Assembly: GCA_022559845.1 (NCBI GenBank)
Contig: CM040128.1
Location: 176,010,413 to 176,074,412, forward strand
Origin: Amorphophallus konjac
Taxonomy: Eukaryota > Streptophyta > Magnoliopsida > Alismatales > Araceae
Length of the DNA: 64,000 bases
Direction of reading: 5' to 3'
In this document: positions 33,136 through 45,405 of the stretch, piece by piece
How positions within the stretch are numbered: position 1 is the stretch's first letter
Layout: each line of letters starts with the position of its first letter
The notes under the pieces: generated by a model
What the model was told of the DNA's origin: nothing
The model's input: only the letters and a program-made list of their open reading frames with translations
Databases searched by the model: none
Made by a program: the position numbers and the translations under genes

Positions 33136-36059
33136 TGTAGCATCCTGAAATTTCAATATAGAGTATCACGATATTATTTATTATTGTAGTATTTTCTTGG
33201 CCCAGATTTCAAAATTTTAATAAAAATATGAAAAATATGTATCCTGTGTAAAGCGTTATTTCCAGCAACTTTGTCTTAAGAAACGAACCCAGAATAAAAT
33301 TGGATTAAGCCCAATTTTAAATTTAAGTCTAAAAATCGTAGCTTTATAAGAACAACCTAAATCGTCTAAATTGGACCTTAATTCTTACCCTAATGGGCTC
33401 TAATCAAAGCCTAACCCTAGCCCAACCCTTGATGATCGATTATTCTTCGTAAGCCCTAACCCTAGACTCTTCAATTTGGCGCGGCGGCAACGAATTTAAT
33501 CGACCCCGAATTTCTCGCCGTTTTCCCTCTTTGGACTCTTCAACTCCATTCGATCGCTAGAAGCTCTCTTAGACTCTATAAATAGGTGGCCCTCGACCCC
33601 TGGAAACCCTATTTGCTTCGATGGCTGGTGGCGTGCTCGACCGTGGGAGGATCTTGGCATGAGGAGCGGTTCGAGTTAGGGTTCCGACGACCTTTTTTTT
33701 CTTCCTCCTTTCATCGATTAAAGGAAGGTTTCTCTCAGGCAGAACTAATAATCAAGCATGCCATCTTGTTCATCTCTCAGTCCTCTTTCATTTGATACTA
33801 GTTTGCCTAATTTTAGTGTACCATATCGATCAAATTTCGTAGTTTACTTCGAGGTATATCCGAATGGTTATTTTCCTTTACAGTTCATTTTATATTAATT
33901 TAACTTAGCCTAAACTCAAATCAAAGCATGTTATCTTGTTCGCCTTTGAATGCTCTTTCCAACGGTACCTTTTTGCCTAAATTTCGTTCATTATATTGCT
34001 CGAAATCGCTGTTTTAATCAAGGTCTGTCGGGGTTCGCCGTCGACGGATCTCGGTGGTAAAAACGGTCGCACCAGTGACTGCATGGTGATGAACCCTAGT
34101 AGTCTAACGCTTTCTCTTAGGCGCGTCTAGCCTCAGTGATGCGTTCATGACTGAAATATATATATATATAAACTAGCGGTCTTCCTGAGAGCGTCTAGTG
34201 CCGGTTGTGGTCTGTAGAGGACCATTTTTCTCTTGTTTCCGACATTAAAGCCAGCTCGTTTTGCTGTATTTTAGGCTAGGTTTATTCTGTCTTTTTGCTC
34301 GCGGTTGAGGCTTAAAACACTACAAACATGACTATTTAGGTTGCATAAATTGTCAAGTTCGAATTTCCATCTTTTCTTATTTTCTAAGGTTGGAGATAAA
34401 TGTAGAGATAAATGGTCAAATCATGGTGTAACTTGTAAGATTTTGTTACTATTATCCTTCAATTGTTACTCATGACTTGTTATTCTCTTAAGATTGGTTG
34501 AGAGTCATGCCACTCCGATAGTTTCGACTTACCGCTACACTCATTTTCTGCTGATTTTTAAGCCATTTATTCTTGGGCATCGAATACCTCTCCGTCGGAT
34601 ATTCCTTCTGCCGGACTAGACATTCATGTTCCGAGGCCTCCATAAGACTCCGCGACCTGGGATTCCCACTAGGACGCCGAGCAGATGGTACCACCAAGAC
34701 ATGAACCCATTTGAAAGTTTATTTTGGCGGAACAAGGCTCTGTCGAAATTATGCCAAAATCCTGTCGGATTTATGAAAATAGTCCTTCCAAGACCGCCAT
34801 TCCTTGGCTACGGTCTTGACTAGACCGTCTTCTTCTCGGAGTCATGTGGCCGGTTTTGACCCAAAACGCGTTCATGATTTGGACCCGACTCGGTTTAGCC
34901 GGTTCGGTCTAGCCCTACTGGAAGCGGTCTCCCTATGACCGTCTCTTTCCAGTGGTGGTCCATGGCTGACCGTTTCTTCTCTCAGCAACCTAAAATCTTT
35001 TATTTTTCATGATTATTATATCCAGCCTTGTAGGGCTGCCTTACCTCAATTTTTGACCTTATTCTAGGCTAATTATTGGAATGATATTCCAATAAGCCCC
35101 TCTTAAAGTCATTTTTCTTAAATGACTCATTCCTTCGATGAAGAGTTTATTGTTTGAGCTTCCTCAAGAAATCTATACTCCTACATGGGAATGCCTTGAT
35201 TACATGATTCTAACCTTGGAACTCTTGGCCATTTATATAAGTGAATGTCTAGATTGGGATATATGATCCAACCCCTTCAATGCCAACGCATCATAAGGGC
35301 CCAGTCTGGTCGTGGGAGGAGCGTCCGAAAGTACTTGTGTCCCAGGGAGTTTGTAATGACAAGGTGTGGAATTGCACCACCGTGCATGACTAACGTGTTA
35401 ATCTACGACATTCTACTTCACTCAACTACATGAAATTTCTTGCGTGACATGACGTGCGTACTTGACATGGTCAATTCACATGGAAACTTTACTTGAAACC
35501 TCGTGGAAAACTCTTGTTATGCTTACACTTATTCCTAAATGCCATCTATCTTTTCCTTCTCTTATCTGTTATTCATCGCCTGTTTAGATGTTTATTATGA
35601 TTCTTTTATCGTAGTGTCATACATGATGGGATGATTAATCACTTAAACTATGTCTGATGATAGAGATATAAAATCCTACTGAGTTCTCGCTCACTCAGTT
35701 TTTCACCACCTTTTCAGGTAACTTGGATGAGGAGATACAAACAGATGGGATCGGGCAAGAGTGATAGCGGGAGCAAGCCAGTTTGCGTCGGTCATGTCGT
35801 TCTTTAGAGTTGATGTAGCCACTTCAGTAGTGGATGTTTGAGTCATAGTAGGACTTATGTTCTCTTTCTTTTGCATCAGTTGATGTAAGAGTAGTAAAGT
35901 CTACAAGATGTCGGTTGTAATAAGAACATTCTATTTTTATTAGCAATAAAATTTTAGTCATTTGCATTTAAATATTATGGTATCTTGTGGCAATGTATGC
36001 TCTGATTGACATGAATGTCATAACTATCGCGTTCTAATTTTTCGCATCGGGGCGTGACA
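33136..36059 (+). repeat. 5' LTR of gypsy-1 (2924 bp)
   Basis: It starts TGTAGCATCC and ends GGGGCGTGACA. The TATA box TATAAATA is at 33577-33584. About 136 bp present in the 3' LTR (41665-41800) are missing between 34093 and 34094. Confidence 0.95.
33577..33584 (+). promoter_or_regulatory. TATA box in the gypsy-1 5' LTR
   Basis: GACTCTATAAATAGGTGG is conserved in the 3' LTR at 41148-41155. Confidence 0.75.
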
Positions 36060-36065
36060 GTTTTG

Positions 36066-36077
36066 TGGTATCAGAGT
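36066..36077 (+). other. Primer-binding site of gypsy-1, tRNA-Met type
   Basis: TGGTATCAGAGT begins 6 bp after the LTR. Confidence 0.9.
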
Positions 36078-36261
36078 CTAGGTTTTTGTTAGACCCAAGG
36101 TTTCAAGAAGTGTCATAGAACCCGTGACATTAGTAAAGTCTAAAATCTGACCTGGTGAGATGACGTAGAGACTTGGGTTAAGTTAATTAACCAACTCTAA
36201 GAAAATGGATCCGGTAGAACGTTCTTAATTAATTCTCTTTACGTTGTAGGAATTTCTCGCG

Positions 36262-37177
36262 ATGGGAGCTGAGCGCGCGCGGTGGCGAGATATGCAACGC
36301 ACAGTTCAGGGCCTGACCAAGGCCTTACAATAGGTGGCGCAAGGAGGCCCGCATCATGGAGCCGGTGATCTCCACCAGAAATTTTGTGGCATAAATCTCC
36401 CGCGTTTTGGCGGTACCGCAGACCCCGATGAGGCAGAGCACTGGATGAAGGAGATGGAGCGTATCTTCAGAGTTATGCAGTGTGGTGACCAGGACCGAGT
36501 CCTTTTGGCGATTTTCAGCTAGAGCGTGATGCACGTGCTTGGTGGGAAGTCGGGGAAGCCACGCTCGGCAATAGGCGTGCGACGTGGGATGAATTTAAGG
36601 AGTATTTTAACAGCAAATATTTCTCAGATCGTGTGCAGGAAAAGAAGGCGACGGAGTTCGCTTCGCTGAAACAAAAGAATTTTTCTGTTGCTGAGTACGA
36701 GGCACAGTTCGCCAGACTATCCCGCTATGCGCCGCATTTGGTATCTATTGAGAAGATGAAGGCCAAGCCAAACGATTTTTGAATGGATTGAAGCTTCAGT
36801 ATATTAACCAATTGGCACCTTTGGAGATTTACACTTCTGCTGAGATTGTGAGAAAGGCCCAAGTTCTCGAAGATACGATGGAGATGGCGGACCGGATAAG
36901 AGGTCGAGACAAGAAGACGGAGTAGACTACCAGCTCCGAGAGTTTTAAACCCACAAATGGAAAGAAGAGGCCCAATGGCGAGCCAAGTTTTTTGAAAGAC
37001 AAGAAGCCTAAGGAAGGTGATAAGAGGGCAGGATTGATTGCTCCATCTAAAGCAGTCTGCAGGTACTGTGACCGCACGGGTCACAAGATGGAAGAATGTT
37101 GGCACAAGCTGGGCGCTTGTTTGAGATGTGGTAGTAGGGACCATCGAATCCCTGATTGTCCCCTCATTATTGAGTAG
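36262..37177 (+). pseudogene. gag: gag of gypsy-1, multiply broken
   Basis: The ATG at 36262 opens MGAERARWRDMQRTVQGLTK, then TAG at 36310 where the family has Gln. The retrotransposon gag core follows (LPRFGGTADPDEAEHWMKEM, AEYEAQFARLSRYAPHLV) in at least two frames because of small deletions near 36520 and 36770. Two zinc knuckles close the protein: CRYCDRTGHKMEEC and CLRCGSRDHRIPDC (about 37060-37160). TAG codons at about 36922 and 37175 again replace Gln. Gag would package the RNA; this copy cannot be translated beyond fragments. Confidence 0.88.
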
Positions 37178-37199
37178 GCAACATCTAATAGGCCGCAGG

Positions 37200-40100
37200 G
37201 GACTCAAAAGCGGCAGGGCAGGCTCCAAGCCCTCCAAGATGCAAAGATTGAAACCGAGGCTACTGAGGAAGGAGGTATTATCGAAGGTACCCTTACTATT
37301 CTTTCCAAGCCATGGGAGCTACTCATTCATGGGAGCTACTCAGTAATTTGCTATGACTTTATCTATGAAACCGGTATTATTGGATTCTCATCTTGTGATA
37401 TCAACCCCTATTGGTTCGGGGGCAGAGATTAAATATTATTACCCCTCTAGTGAAGTTTTGATTAATGATTGTAACTTATCTGCTAATTTGGTATGCATGA
37501 AGATGAAAGATTATGATGTGATTCTAGGAGCAGATTGACTAGCGAGACATGGGGCTAGTGTTCAGTGTAAATCAGGAGTTGTGTCTTTTCCCAGACGCCC
37601 TGAGCTTTTCTTTTCTTGCTATAGGCAATCTAGGTCCGTGCCACTTATTTCGGCACTCCGAGCAAGTAAGTTGTTAAGGAGAGGGTGTCAGGCATTCTTG
37701 GCCTTGGTCTATTTGACCAATAAGAAGGAAGTGGAGTTGAAGGACATCTCGGTTGTCCAAGATTTTTCAGAAGTGTTTCCTAAAGATTTGCCAGGTCTTC
37801 CTCCTGAGAGGGAGGTGATTTTCTCTATTGGTTTAATTCCTGGTGCTTCACCTATTTCTAAAGCTCCGTATCGTATGTCCCCTGCTGAGTTAAAAGAATT
37901 GAAGGAGCAGTTGCTAGAATTGCTAGAAAAAGGGTTTATTCATTCGAGTACATCCCCGTGGGGTGCCCTTGTGCTTTTCGTAAGAAAGAAGGATGATTCA
38001 TTGAGAGTGTGTATTGATTATCGCCAGTTGAACCAGCTCACCGTTAAGAACAAGTACCCGTTGCCGAGGATCGATGAGCTATTTGATCAGATATCTGGAG
38101 CCCAGTATTTCTCAAAAAATCGATCTCAGATCGGGGTATCACCAGTTGAGGATAAAAGATGAGGATATTTATAAGATGACATTCCGTAGCAGGTATGGGC
38201 ATTTTGAATTGTAATACCGTTTGGACTAACAAATGCTCCTGCAGCTTTCATGCAGCTTATGAACAGTGTGTTTCGACCCTACTTAGATCAATGGGTTGTG
38301 GTATTTATTGATGATATTCTTATATACTCCAAGAGCAAGGAGGAGCATGAGGAACACTTGAAGATGGCATTGCAGATACTAAGGGATCATCAGTTATACG
38401 CCAAGTTCAGTAAGTGTGAGTTCTGGCTGCAAGAAGTATCTTTTCTAGGGCATATTATTTCCAAAGATGGTATTTCAGTAGACCCTTCTAAAGTAGAGGC
38501 AGTACGTAAGTGGGAAAGACCTGTGAATGTAACTGAAATCAGGAGTTTCTTAGGCCTAGCAGGTTACTATCGGAGGTTCATTAAGGATTTCTCCAAGATT
38601 GCAGTACCCTTGACTAGATTAACTCGTAAGGAGAATCGATTCGAGTGGTCAGAAGATCGTGAGAAAAGTTTCCAAACTTTGAAGGAGTGCTTGACCACTA
38701 CCCCAGTGTTGGCCTTGCCATCTAGAGAAGGAGATTTTGAAGTATATACCGATGCATCAGGAATCGGCTTAGGTTGTGTGTTGATGCAGCGAGGGAAAGT
38801 GATAGCTTATTCTTCTAGGCAGCTGAGGAAGCACGAAGAGAATTACCCTGTTCATAACCTGGAGTTAGCGGCATTTGTGTTTGCTCTGATGATTTGGAGA
38901 CATTACCTATATGAGAAAACTTTCACCGTGTACTCTGATCATAAGAGCCTAAAATATTTATTCTCTCAGAAGGAGTTGAATATGAGGCAGAGAAGGTGGC
39001 TCGAGTACTTAAAGGATTTCGACTTCTCTATTGAGTATCATCCTAGAAAGGGGAATGTTGTGGGGGATGCTTTGAGCAGGAAGCCAATGGCTAGATTAGC
39101 AAGTTTGATGCTTCAGGAATGGAAGTTGTTAGAGCAGTTTGCAAGCTTAGATCTTTATGTCGCAGAGAAGGAAGATCAGGTTATGATTGCTCATGTCCAA
39201 CTTCATTCAGAGTTGTTGGCAGAGATTAAGCAACTGCAAGATAATGACCTGTTGCTAGTGAAAATTAAAGAACATATGGCTAGTCGACCAGATTTTGTGT
39301 TGGCCGATGATGGTAGATTGATGTTCCGAGATAGAACTTGTGTTCTTGATTCTGCGGAGGTGAAGAAAAAGATTCTCGAAGAAGCCTATAGGTCCAAGTA
39401 CACCATTCATCCAGGAGCTACAAAGATGTATCGAGACTGGAAGAGGACCTTTTGGTGGCTGAACATGAAAAGAGAAGTGGCCAAATTTGTAAGTAGATGT
39501 TTAGTATGTCAGTAAGTCAAGGCTGAACATTTTAGGCATGCTAGAATGTTAAAACCTCTCGAAATACCACAATGGAAGTGGGAGAGTGTCGACATGGATT
39601 TTATCATGGGCTTACCTAGAACCCGTAGCAGTTTTGATGCAATTTGGGTGGTTGTTGATCGTTTGACTAAGTCCGCGCACTTTTTGCCTATTAAATCTAA
39701 GTGGACTGTAGATGTTTTGGCTGCCCTGTACATGAAGGAAATAGTGAGGTTGCATGGAGTCCCTGTATCCATCATATTTGACAGAGACCCCAGGTTTACC
39801 TCTCATTTTTGGAAAGGTCTGCAAGCATCATTGGGAACTCGTTTGAACTTCAGTACTGCTTTTCACCCTTAGACTGACGGGTTGACTGAGAGGACTAATC
39901 AGATGGTTGAAGACATGTTGAGGGCTTGCATGATCGAATTTGGAGGTAGTTGGCATGAACATTTACCTTTGATCGAATTTGCCTACAACAACAGTTACCA
40001 GTCCAGCATTCAAATGGCACAATTTGAGGCTTTGTATGGCAGAAGCTGTAGGTCCCCTCTTTGTTGGGAAGAGATCGGTGAGAAGTAATGGCTCGGACCA

Positions 40101-40631
40101 GATCTTGTTTCAGAGTCATCCAAGAACATTCAAGTCATTAGGAACCGTTTGAAGATTGCTCAGTCCAGGCAGAAGAGCTATGCTGATAATAGAAGAAGGG
40201 ATTTGGAGTTTTAGGTCGGTGAGCATGTGTTTCTAAAAGTCTCACCTTCAAGAGGAATTTAAAGATTTGGAATCCGAGGCAAGTTGAGCCCGAGGTTTGT
40301 TGGCCCGTTCGAAATCTTGGAGAGGGTAGGCAAAGTTGCCTATAGACTGGCATTACCACCACAGTTATCGGGCATTCATAATGTCTTCCACGTGTCTATA
40401 TTACGGAAGTATGTTTACGACCCTTTGCATATCATCCAACATACAGACTTAGAACTGAAGGAGGATTTATCCTACGAAGAGAAGCCTGTCAAGATTTTGG
40501 ACTACAAACAGCAGCAACTCAGCAACCGATCCATTCCGATAGTCAAGATCCAGTGGAGTCAGCGCGGAACTGAAGAAGCCACGTGGGAATCCGAAGAAGC
40601 GATTAGAAAGCTGTATCCCGATTTGTTCTAA
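37200..40631 (+). pseudogene. pol: pol of gypsy-1: protease, RT, RNase H, integrase, chromodomain-like end
   Basis: The protease region (37280-37620) has its active-site stretch disturbed by a short direct duplication. The reverse transcriptase spans 37720-38460 ([35 protein letters not shown] as the YVDD equivalent, [12 protein letters not shown]) and is shifted near 38115. RNase H ([25 protein letters not shown]) and integrase zinc region ([23 protein letters not shown]) follow in one long frame to 39515. The integrase core runs 39546-40088 (SVDMDFIMGLPR, IIFDRDPRFTSHFW, TERTNQMVEDMLRACM). The tail 40284-40631 ends with a chromodomain-like segment. Stops at 39513, 39870, 40086, 40212 and 40260 and TGA at 37536 mostly replace Gln or Trp. 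Confidence 0.95.
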
Positions 40632-40690
40632 GGTTGGTATTCGTTATCTTCGTTAGTCAGATTCGATGAATTTGGAGGACCAAATTCCTT

Positions 40691-40704
40691 AAAGTGGGGG
40701 AGGG
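40691..40704 (+). other. Polypurine tract of gypsy-1
   Basis: AAAGTGGGGGAGGG lies directly before the 3' LTR. Confidence 0.9.
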
Positions 40705-43700
40705 TGTAGCATCCTGAATTTTCAATATAAAATATCACGATATTATTTAATTATTGTATTATTTTCTTGGCTCAGATTTCAAAGTTTTATCAAAAATATA
40801 GAAAAATATGTATCATGTGTAAAATATTATTTCCAACAACTTTGTCTTAAGAAACGAACCCAGAATAAAATTGGATTAAGCCCAATTTTAAATTTAAGGC
40901 TAAAAATCATAGCTTTATAAGAACAACCTAAATCACCTAAATTGGACCTTAATTCTCGCCCTAATGGACTCTAATTGAAGCCTAACCCTAGTCCAACCCT
41001 TGATGATCGATTATTCTTCGTAAACCCTAACCCTAGACTCTTCAATTTGGTGCGGCGGCGGCGGATTTGATCGACCCTGAATTTCTTGCCGTTTTCCCTC
41101 TTTGGACTCTACAACTCGATTCGATCGCTAGAAGCTCCCTTAGACTCTATAAATAGGTGGCCCTGGACCCCTGAAAACCCTATTTGCTTCGACGACTGGT
41201 GGCGTGCTTGACCGTGGGAGGATCTTGGCGTGAGGAGCGATTCGAGTTAGGGTTCCGACGACCTTTTTTTTCTTCCTCCTTTCATCGATTAAAGGTAGGT
41301 TACTCTCAGGCTAAACTAATAATCAAGCATGCCATCTTGTTCATCTCTCAGTCCTCTTTCATTTGATACTAGTTTGCCTAATTTTAGTGTACCATATCGA
41401 TCAAATTTCGTAGTTTACTTCGAGGTATATCCGAATGCTTGTTTTCCTTTACAGTTCATTTTATATTAGTTTAACTTAGTCTAAACTCAAATCAAAGCAT
41501 GCTATCTTGTTCGCCTTTGAATGCACTTTCCAACGGTACCTTTTTGCCTAAATTTCGTTCATTATATTGCTTGAAATCGCTGTTTTAATCAAGGTCTGTC
41601 GGGGTTTGCCGTCGGCGGATCTCGGTGGTAAAAACGGTCGCACCAGTGACCGCATGGTGATGAAACGGTCGCGCGATAGACCGTTTGCTTCTCCCCAATT
41701 TTTTTTTCAAAAAAATTAATATTTTCATTGACGCGTCCTATCTCTAAGACGCCTATATGAAAATTAATTAGTTTAATAATTATAAGATATTATGGACGCG
41801 CCCTAGTAGTCTGACGCTTTCTTTTAGGCGCGTCTTGCCTCACTGACGCGCTCATGATTGAATATATATATAAACTAGCCGTCTTCCTGAGACCATCTAG
41901 TGCCGACTTGGGTCTGCAGAGGACCGTTTTCTCTTGTTTCCAGCATTAAAGTCGGGTCGTTTTGCTACATTTTAGGCTAGGTTTATGCTATCTTTTTGCT
42001 CGTTGTTGAGGCTTAAAACACTACAAACAGGACCATTTAGGTTGTTGAAATTGTCAAGTTCGAATTTCCATCTTTTCTCATTTTCTAAGGTTGGAGATAA
42101 ATGGTCAAATCATGGTGAAAGTTATAGGATTTTGTTGGTATTATCCTTCAATTGTTGTTACTCATGACTTGTTATTCTCTTAAGATTGGTTGAGAGTCGC
42201 GCCACTCCGGTGGTTTCGACTTACCGCTACACTCATTTTCAACTGATTTTTAAGCCATTTATTCTTGGGCATCGAATACCTCTCCGTCGGATATTCCTTC
42301 CACCGGATTAGGCATTCATGTTCCGAGGCCTCCATAACACTCCGCGAGTCTGGGATTCCCACTAAGACGCCAAACATGTTGTACCACCAAGACCTGAGCA
42401 ACCCATTTGAAAGTTTATTTTGGCGGAACAAGGCTATGCTGAAATTCTGCCAAAATCTTGTCGGATTTATGAAAACGGTCCTTCCAAGACTGCCATTCCT
42501 TGGTTGCGATCTTGACTAGACCGTCTTCTTCTTGGAGCCATGTGGCCAGTTTTGACCCAAAACGTGTTCATGATTTGGACCCGACTCGGTTTAGCTGGTT
42601 CGGTCTAGCCCTACTTGAAGCGGTCTCCCTGTGACCATCTCTTTCTAGTGGCGGTCCATGACCGACCGTTTCTTCTCCCAGTAACCTGAAATCTTTTATT
42701 TTTCATGATTATTATATCCAGCCTTGTAGGGCTGCCTTACCTCAAATTTCAACCTTATTCTAGGCTAATTATTGGAATGATATTCGAATAAGCCCCTCTT
42801 AAAGTCATTTTTCTTAAATGACTCATTCCTTCGATGGAGAGTTTATTGTTTGAACTTCCTCAAGAAAGCTATACTCCTACATGGGAATGCCTTGATTACA
42901 TGGTTCTAACCTTGGAACTCTTGGCCATTTATATAAGTGAATGTCTAGATTGGGATCTATGATCCAACCCCTTCAGTGCCAACGCATCATAAGGGCCCGG
43001 TCTAGTCCTGGGAGGAGCGTTCGAAAGTACTTGTGCCCCGGGGAGTTTGTATGGCAAGGTGCGGCATTGCACCGCAGTGTATGACTAGCGTGTTAGTCTA
43101 CGACAATCTACTTCACTCAACTACTTGAAATTTCTTGCGTGACATGACGTGCGTGCTTGACATGGCCAATTCACATGGAAACTTTACTTGAAACCTCGTG
43201 GAAAACTCTTGTTATACTTACACTTATTCCTAAATGTCACCTATCTTTTCCTTCTCTTATCTGGTATTCATCGCCTGTTTAGATGTTTATTATGATTCTT
43301 TTATCGCATTGTCATACAAGATGAAATGATTAATCACTTAAACTATGTCTGATGATAGAGAGATAAAATCCTACTAAGCTCTCGCTCACTCAGTTTTTCC
43401 CCACCTTTTCAGGTAGCTCGGATGAAGAGACGCAAACTGATGGGATCGGGCAAGAGTGATAGCGGGAGCGAGCTAGTTAGCGTTGGTCATGTCGTTCTTT
43501 AGAGTTGATGTAGCCACTTCAGTAGTGGATGTTTGAGTCATAGTAGGACTTATGTTCTCTTTCTTTTGCGTCAGTTGATGTATGAGTAGTAAAGTCTACA
43601 AGATGTCGGTTGTAATAAGTACATTCCATTTTTATTAGCAATAAAATTTTAGTTATTTACATTTAAATATTATGGTCTCTTGTGGCAGTGTATGCTCTAA

Positions 43701-43754
43701 TTGACATAAATGTTATAACTGCAGCGTTCTGATTTTCCGCATCGGGGCGTGACA
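40705..43754 (+). repeat. 3' LTR of gypsy-1 (3050 bp)
   Basis: It is collinear with the 5' LTR with scattered substitutions, mostly transitions. Its extra 136 bp begin with ACGGTCGCGCGATAGACCGT, a member of the inverted-repeat family shared with other LTRs. The TATA box is at 41148-41155. Confidence 0.95.
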
Positions 43755-44260
43755 GATTCACCGGGTGTCCATTTGATCTCGCATGGCTGTCCCATGGGTT
43801 AGAGCAAGTGATCCCCTATGCTCTTCCCAAAAGGGAGATGCTCCGAACTATCGAACAATTGGATATCGGAGAAAAAGCGAGCGTTAATGAATAGTTACTT
43901 CTAACTATTCATTTTGGGCCCATTAAGGACTAAATTCCGTTAATTTCACCGCCGTTGTGATTCTACAACCCGGAACGAGTTCTTTTCATCGCTCACGCAA
44001 CCCTCGACCACCGGGCTTCACTTTGTGTTGTACCACCTCGGTCGAAACTCCTGGGTCAGCCCTTTTGCGGCTGTTTAGCCCGATTGGGTCCATTGATTCA
44101 TGAATAAAGTGAATACAAACAAGACCTATTGCAATAACAGTTTGGGCCCGTGGGTTTGCCTTGCCATGGCCATGACCTGATCTAACTTTGGGGCCGATAA
44201 CCCTTCGGGTCGGATCCATTCTTGCTAGGTTCTATCCCCTTTCTTAATATTAAATTACGC
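43755..44260. other. Right flank of gypsy-1, Tat-like non-coding remnant
   Basis: GATTC (43755-43759) is the target duplication. 43890-43945 repeats the ACTATTCA...GGGCCCA...TTCCG block also found left of gypsy-1 at 32290. No gene is seen. Confidence 0.55.
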
Positions 44261-45405
44261 CTTGAACGGTCAAAGATGAAAGCCTTCAAAACACATGTTT
44301 CAAGGTCAAAAAGAAGATCCTAGGACTCAGAACTGTCCTCCATCATCATGAAATAGTCTGAGCAACCTTTTTGGAGGAAAGATCTGCCAGATGGAGGATT
44401 TAGGAAATGTATTTTTCATGGTGTCCTTTTTCTGCAAGTCAACCAATCCCATTTGGTTTTAGAAAAGCTCCTAAGACAGAGGATCGTCCTTTTTGTCACC
44501 AGCCAATGAGGAGGCAAATCCTGAAAGGCTCCTTGATCAAAGAACCTCTATTTTATTCAACCAATCAAATGGCAAGGTTTGGGAGGAAATCTCCTACTCC
44601 CTGCGTCTATAAATTGGACACCCTCTGCATGAAGACTGATGTTGCTGGAGAAAACGGCCTGAAGAGGAGTTGAATGAAAAAGGGAGAAAGAAAGGAAAAG
44701 AATCATAGAGAGGGAGCCTGATCCTTTGGAAGAGAAGTTCAAGAGAAAGGGAGGAAAGGAAGAGGTTGCAGCCCAGAGACCGATGTCATCCAGTCCAATC
44801 GCTTGAGTCCTGAGATCGCCTCGTGCATTCCTTCTATTCAGCTTCCTGATCCGTATCAGAAGCTATTTTGCTACGACTCTTGGTTGAAGTTCTTCCTTTT
44901 GTTTATTGTTTCAAGTTTTCTTTTCTTACACCGTTTTGTGTGTTTTTGCTAAGTTCTCTCAACGGTCTTTTTGGCACCCTGTCTTAGGGATCGGAGTGTG
45001 TGCGTGTGATTGGCTGCCTCACAGCCGTGTGTGTGTTGAGGAATGTTTCCTTGTGCAAGATGTTAGATAGCGTGTGCGTGTATGTGTAAGTTCTTCTTGG
45101 CCAGAAGTGGAAGCCACACCGAGTTGGTGAGGGGTGGACGTAGGCTTGCTATGGAGCAGCCGAACCACCTTAAAAATTTGATGTGTTATGGTTTGTTGTG
45201 TTAATTCCTTTTCTTCTACCTTCCTTCATCGGTGCTATGTTTTGAACAACGTGATTCTTATGTGCACACTCCAAACACTTCATATGTTAAAGTAGAATTG
45301 CACTTGATATAGCTTCCTCGTGTTGCAATCTTGGTTTAATTTTTGAAGTGATTAAAAACTGGGTGTGGGATCTATTCACCCCCTCTAGATCCACTCATAC
45401 CACCT
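44261..45405 (+). repeat. Old Sirevirus-like LTR, solo or fragment
   Basis: GAGGGGTGGACGTAGG and CCGAACCACCTTAAAAAT (about 45128-45180) and the end CTATTCACCCCCTCTAG (about 45370) are Sirevirus LTR signatures, also present at 45-95 in Sirevirus-1. A TATA box (TATAAATT) is at 44608-44615. No primer site follows, so it is a 3' or solo LTR. The left edge is approximate. Confidence 0.65.

Larger units (their letters stand above)
33136..43754 (+). mobile_element. Complete but inactive Tekay/Del-like gypsy element (gypsy-1), 10.6 kb
   Basis: It has LTRs of 2924 and 3050 bp, a tRNA-Met primer site, gag, pol with protease-RT-RNase H-integrase order, a polypurine tract, and the target duplication GATTC at 33131-33135 and 43755-43759. 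Integrase after RNase H makes it Ty3/gypsy; the long LTRs and chromodomain-like pol end fit Tekay/Del. Gag and pol carry many stops and shifts. Confidence 0.95.

Noticed and set aside
33405..33470. Telomere-like CCCTAACCCTAG
   Set aside because: Only two irregular units, not CCCTAAA tandem; it is also present in the 3' LTR, so part of the LTR.
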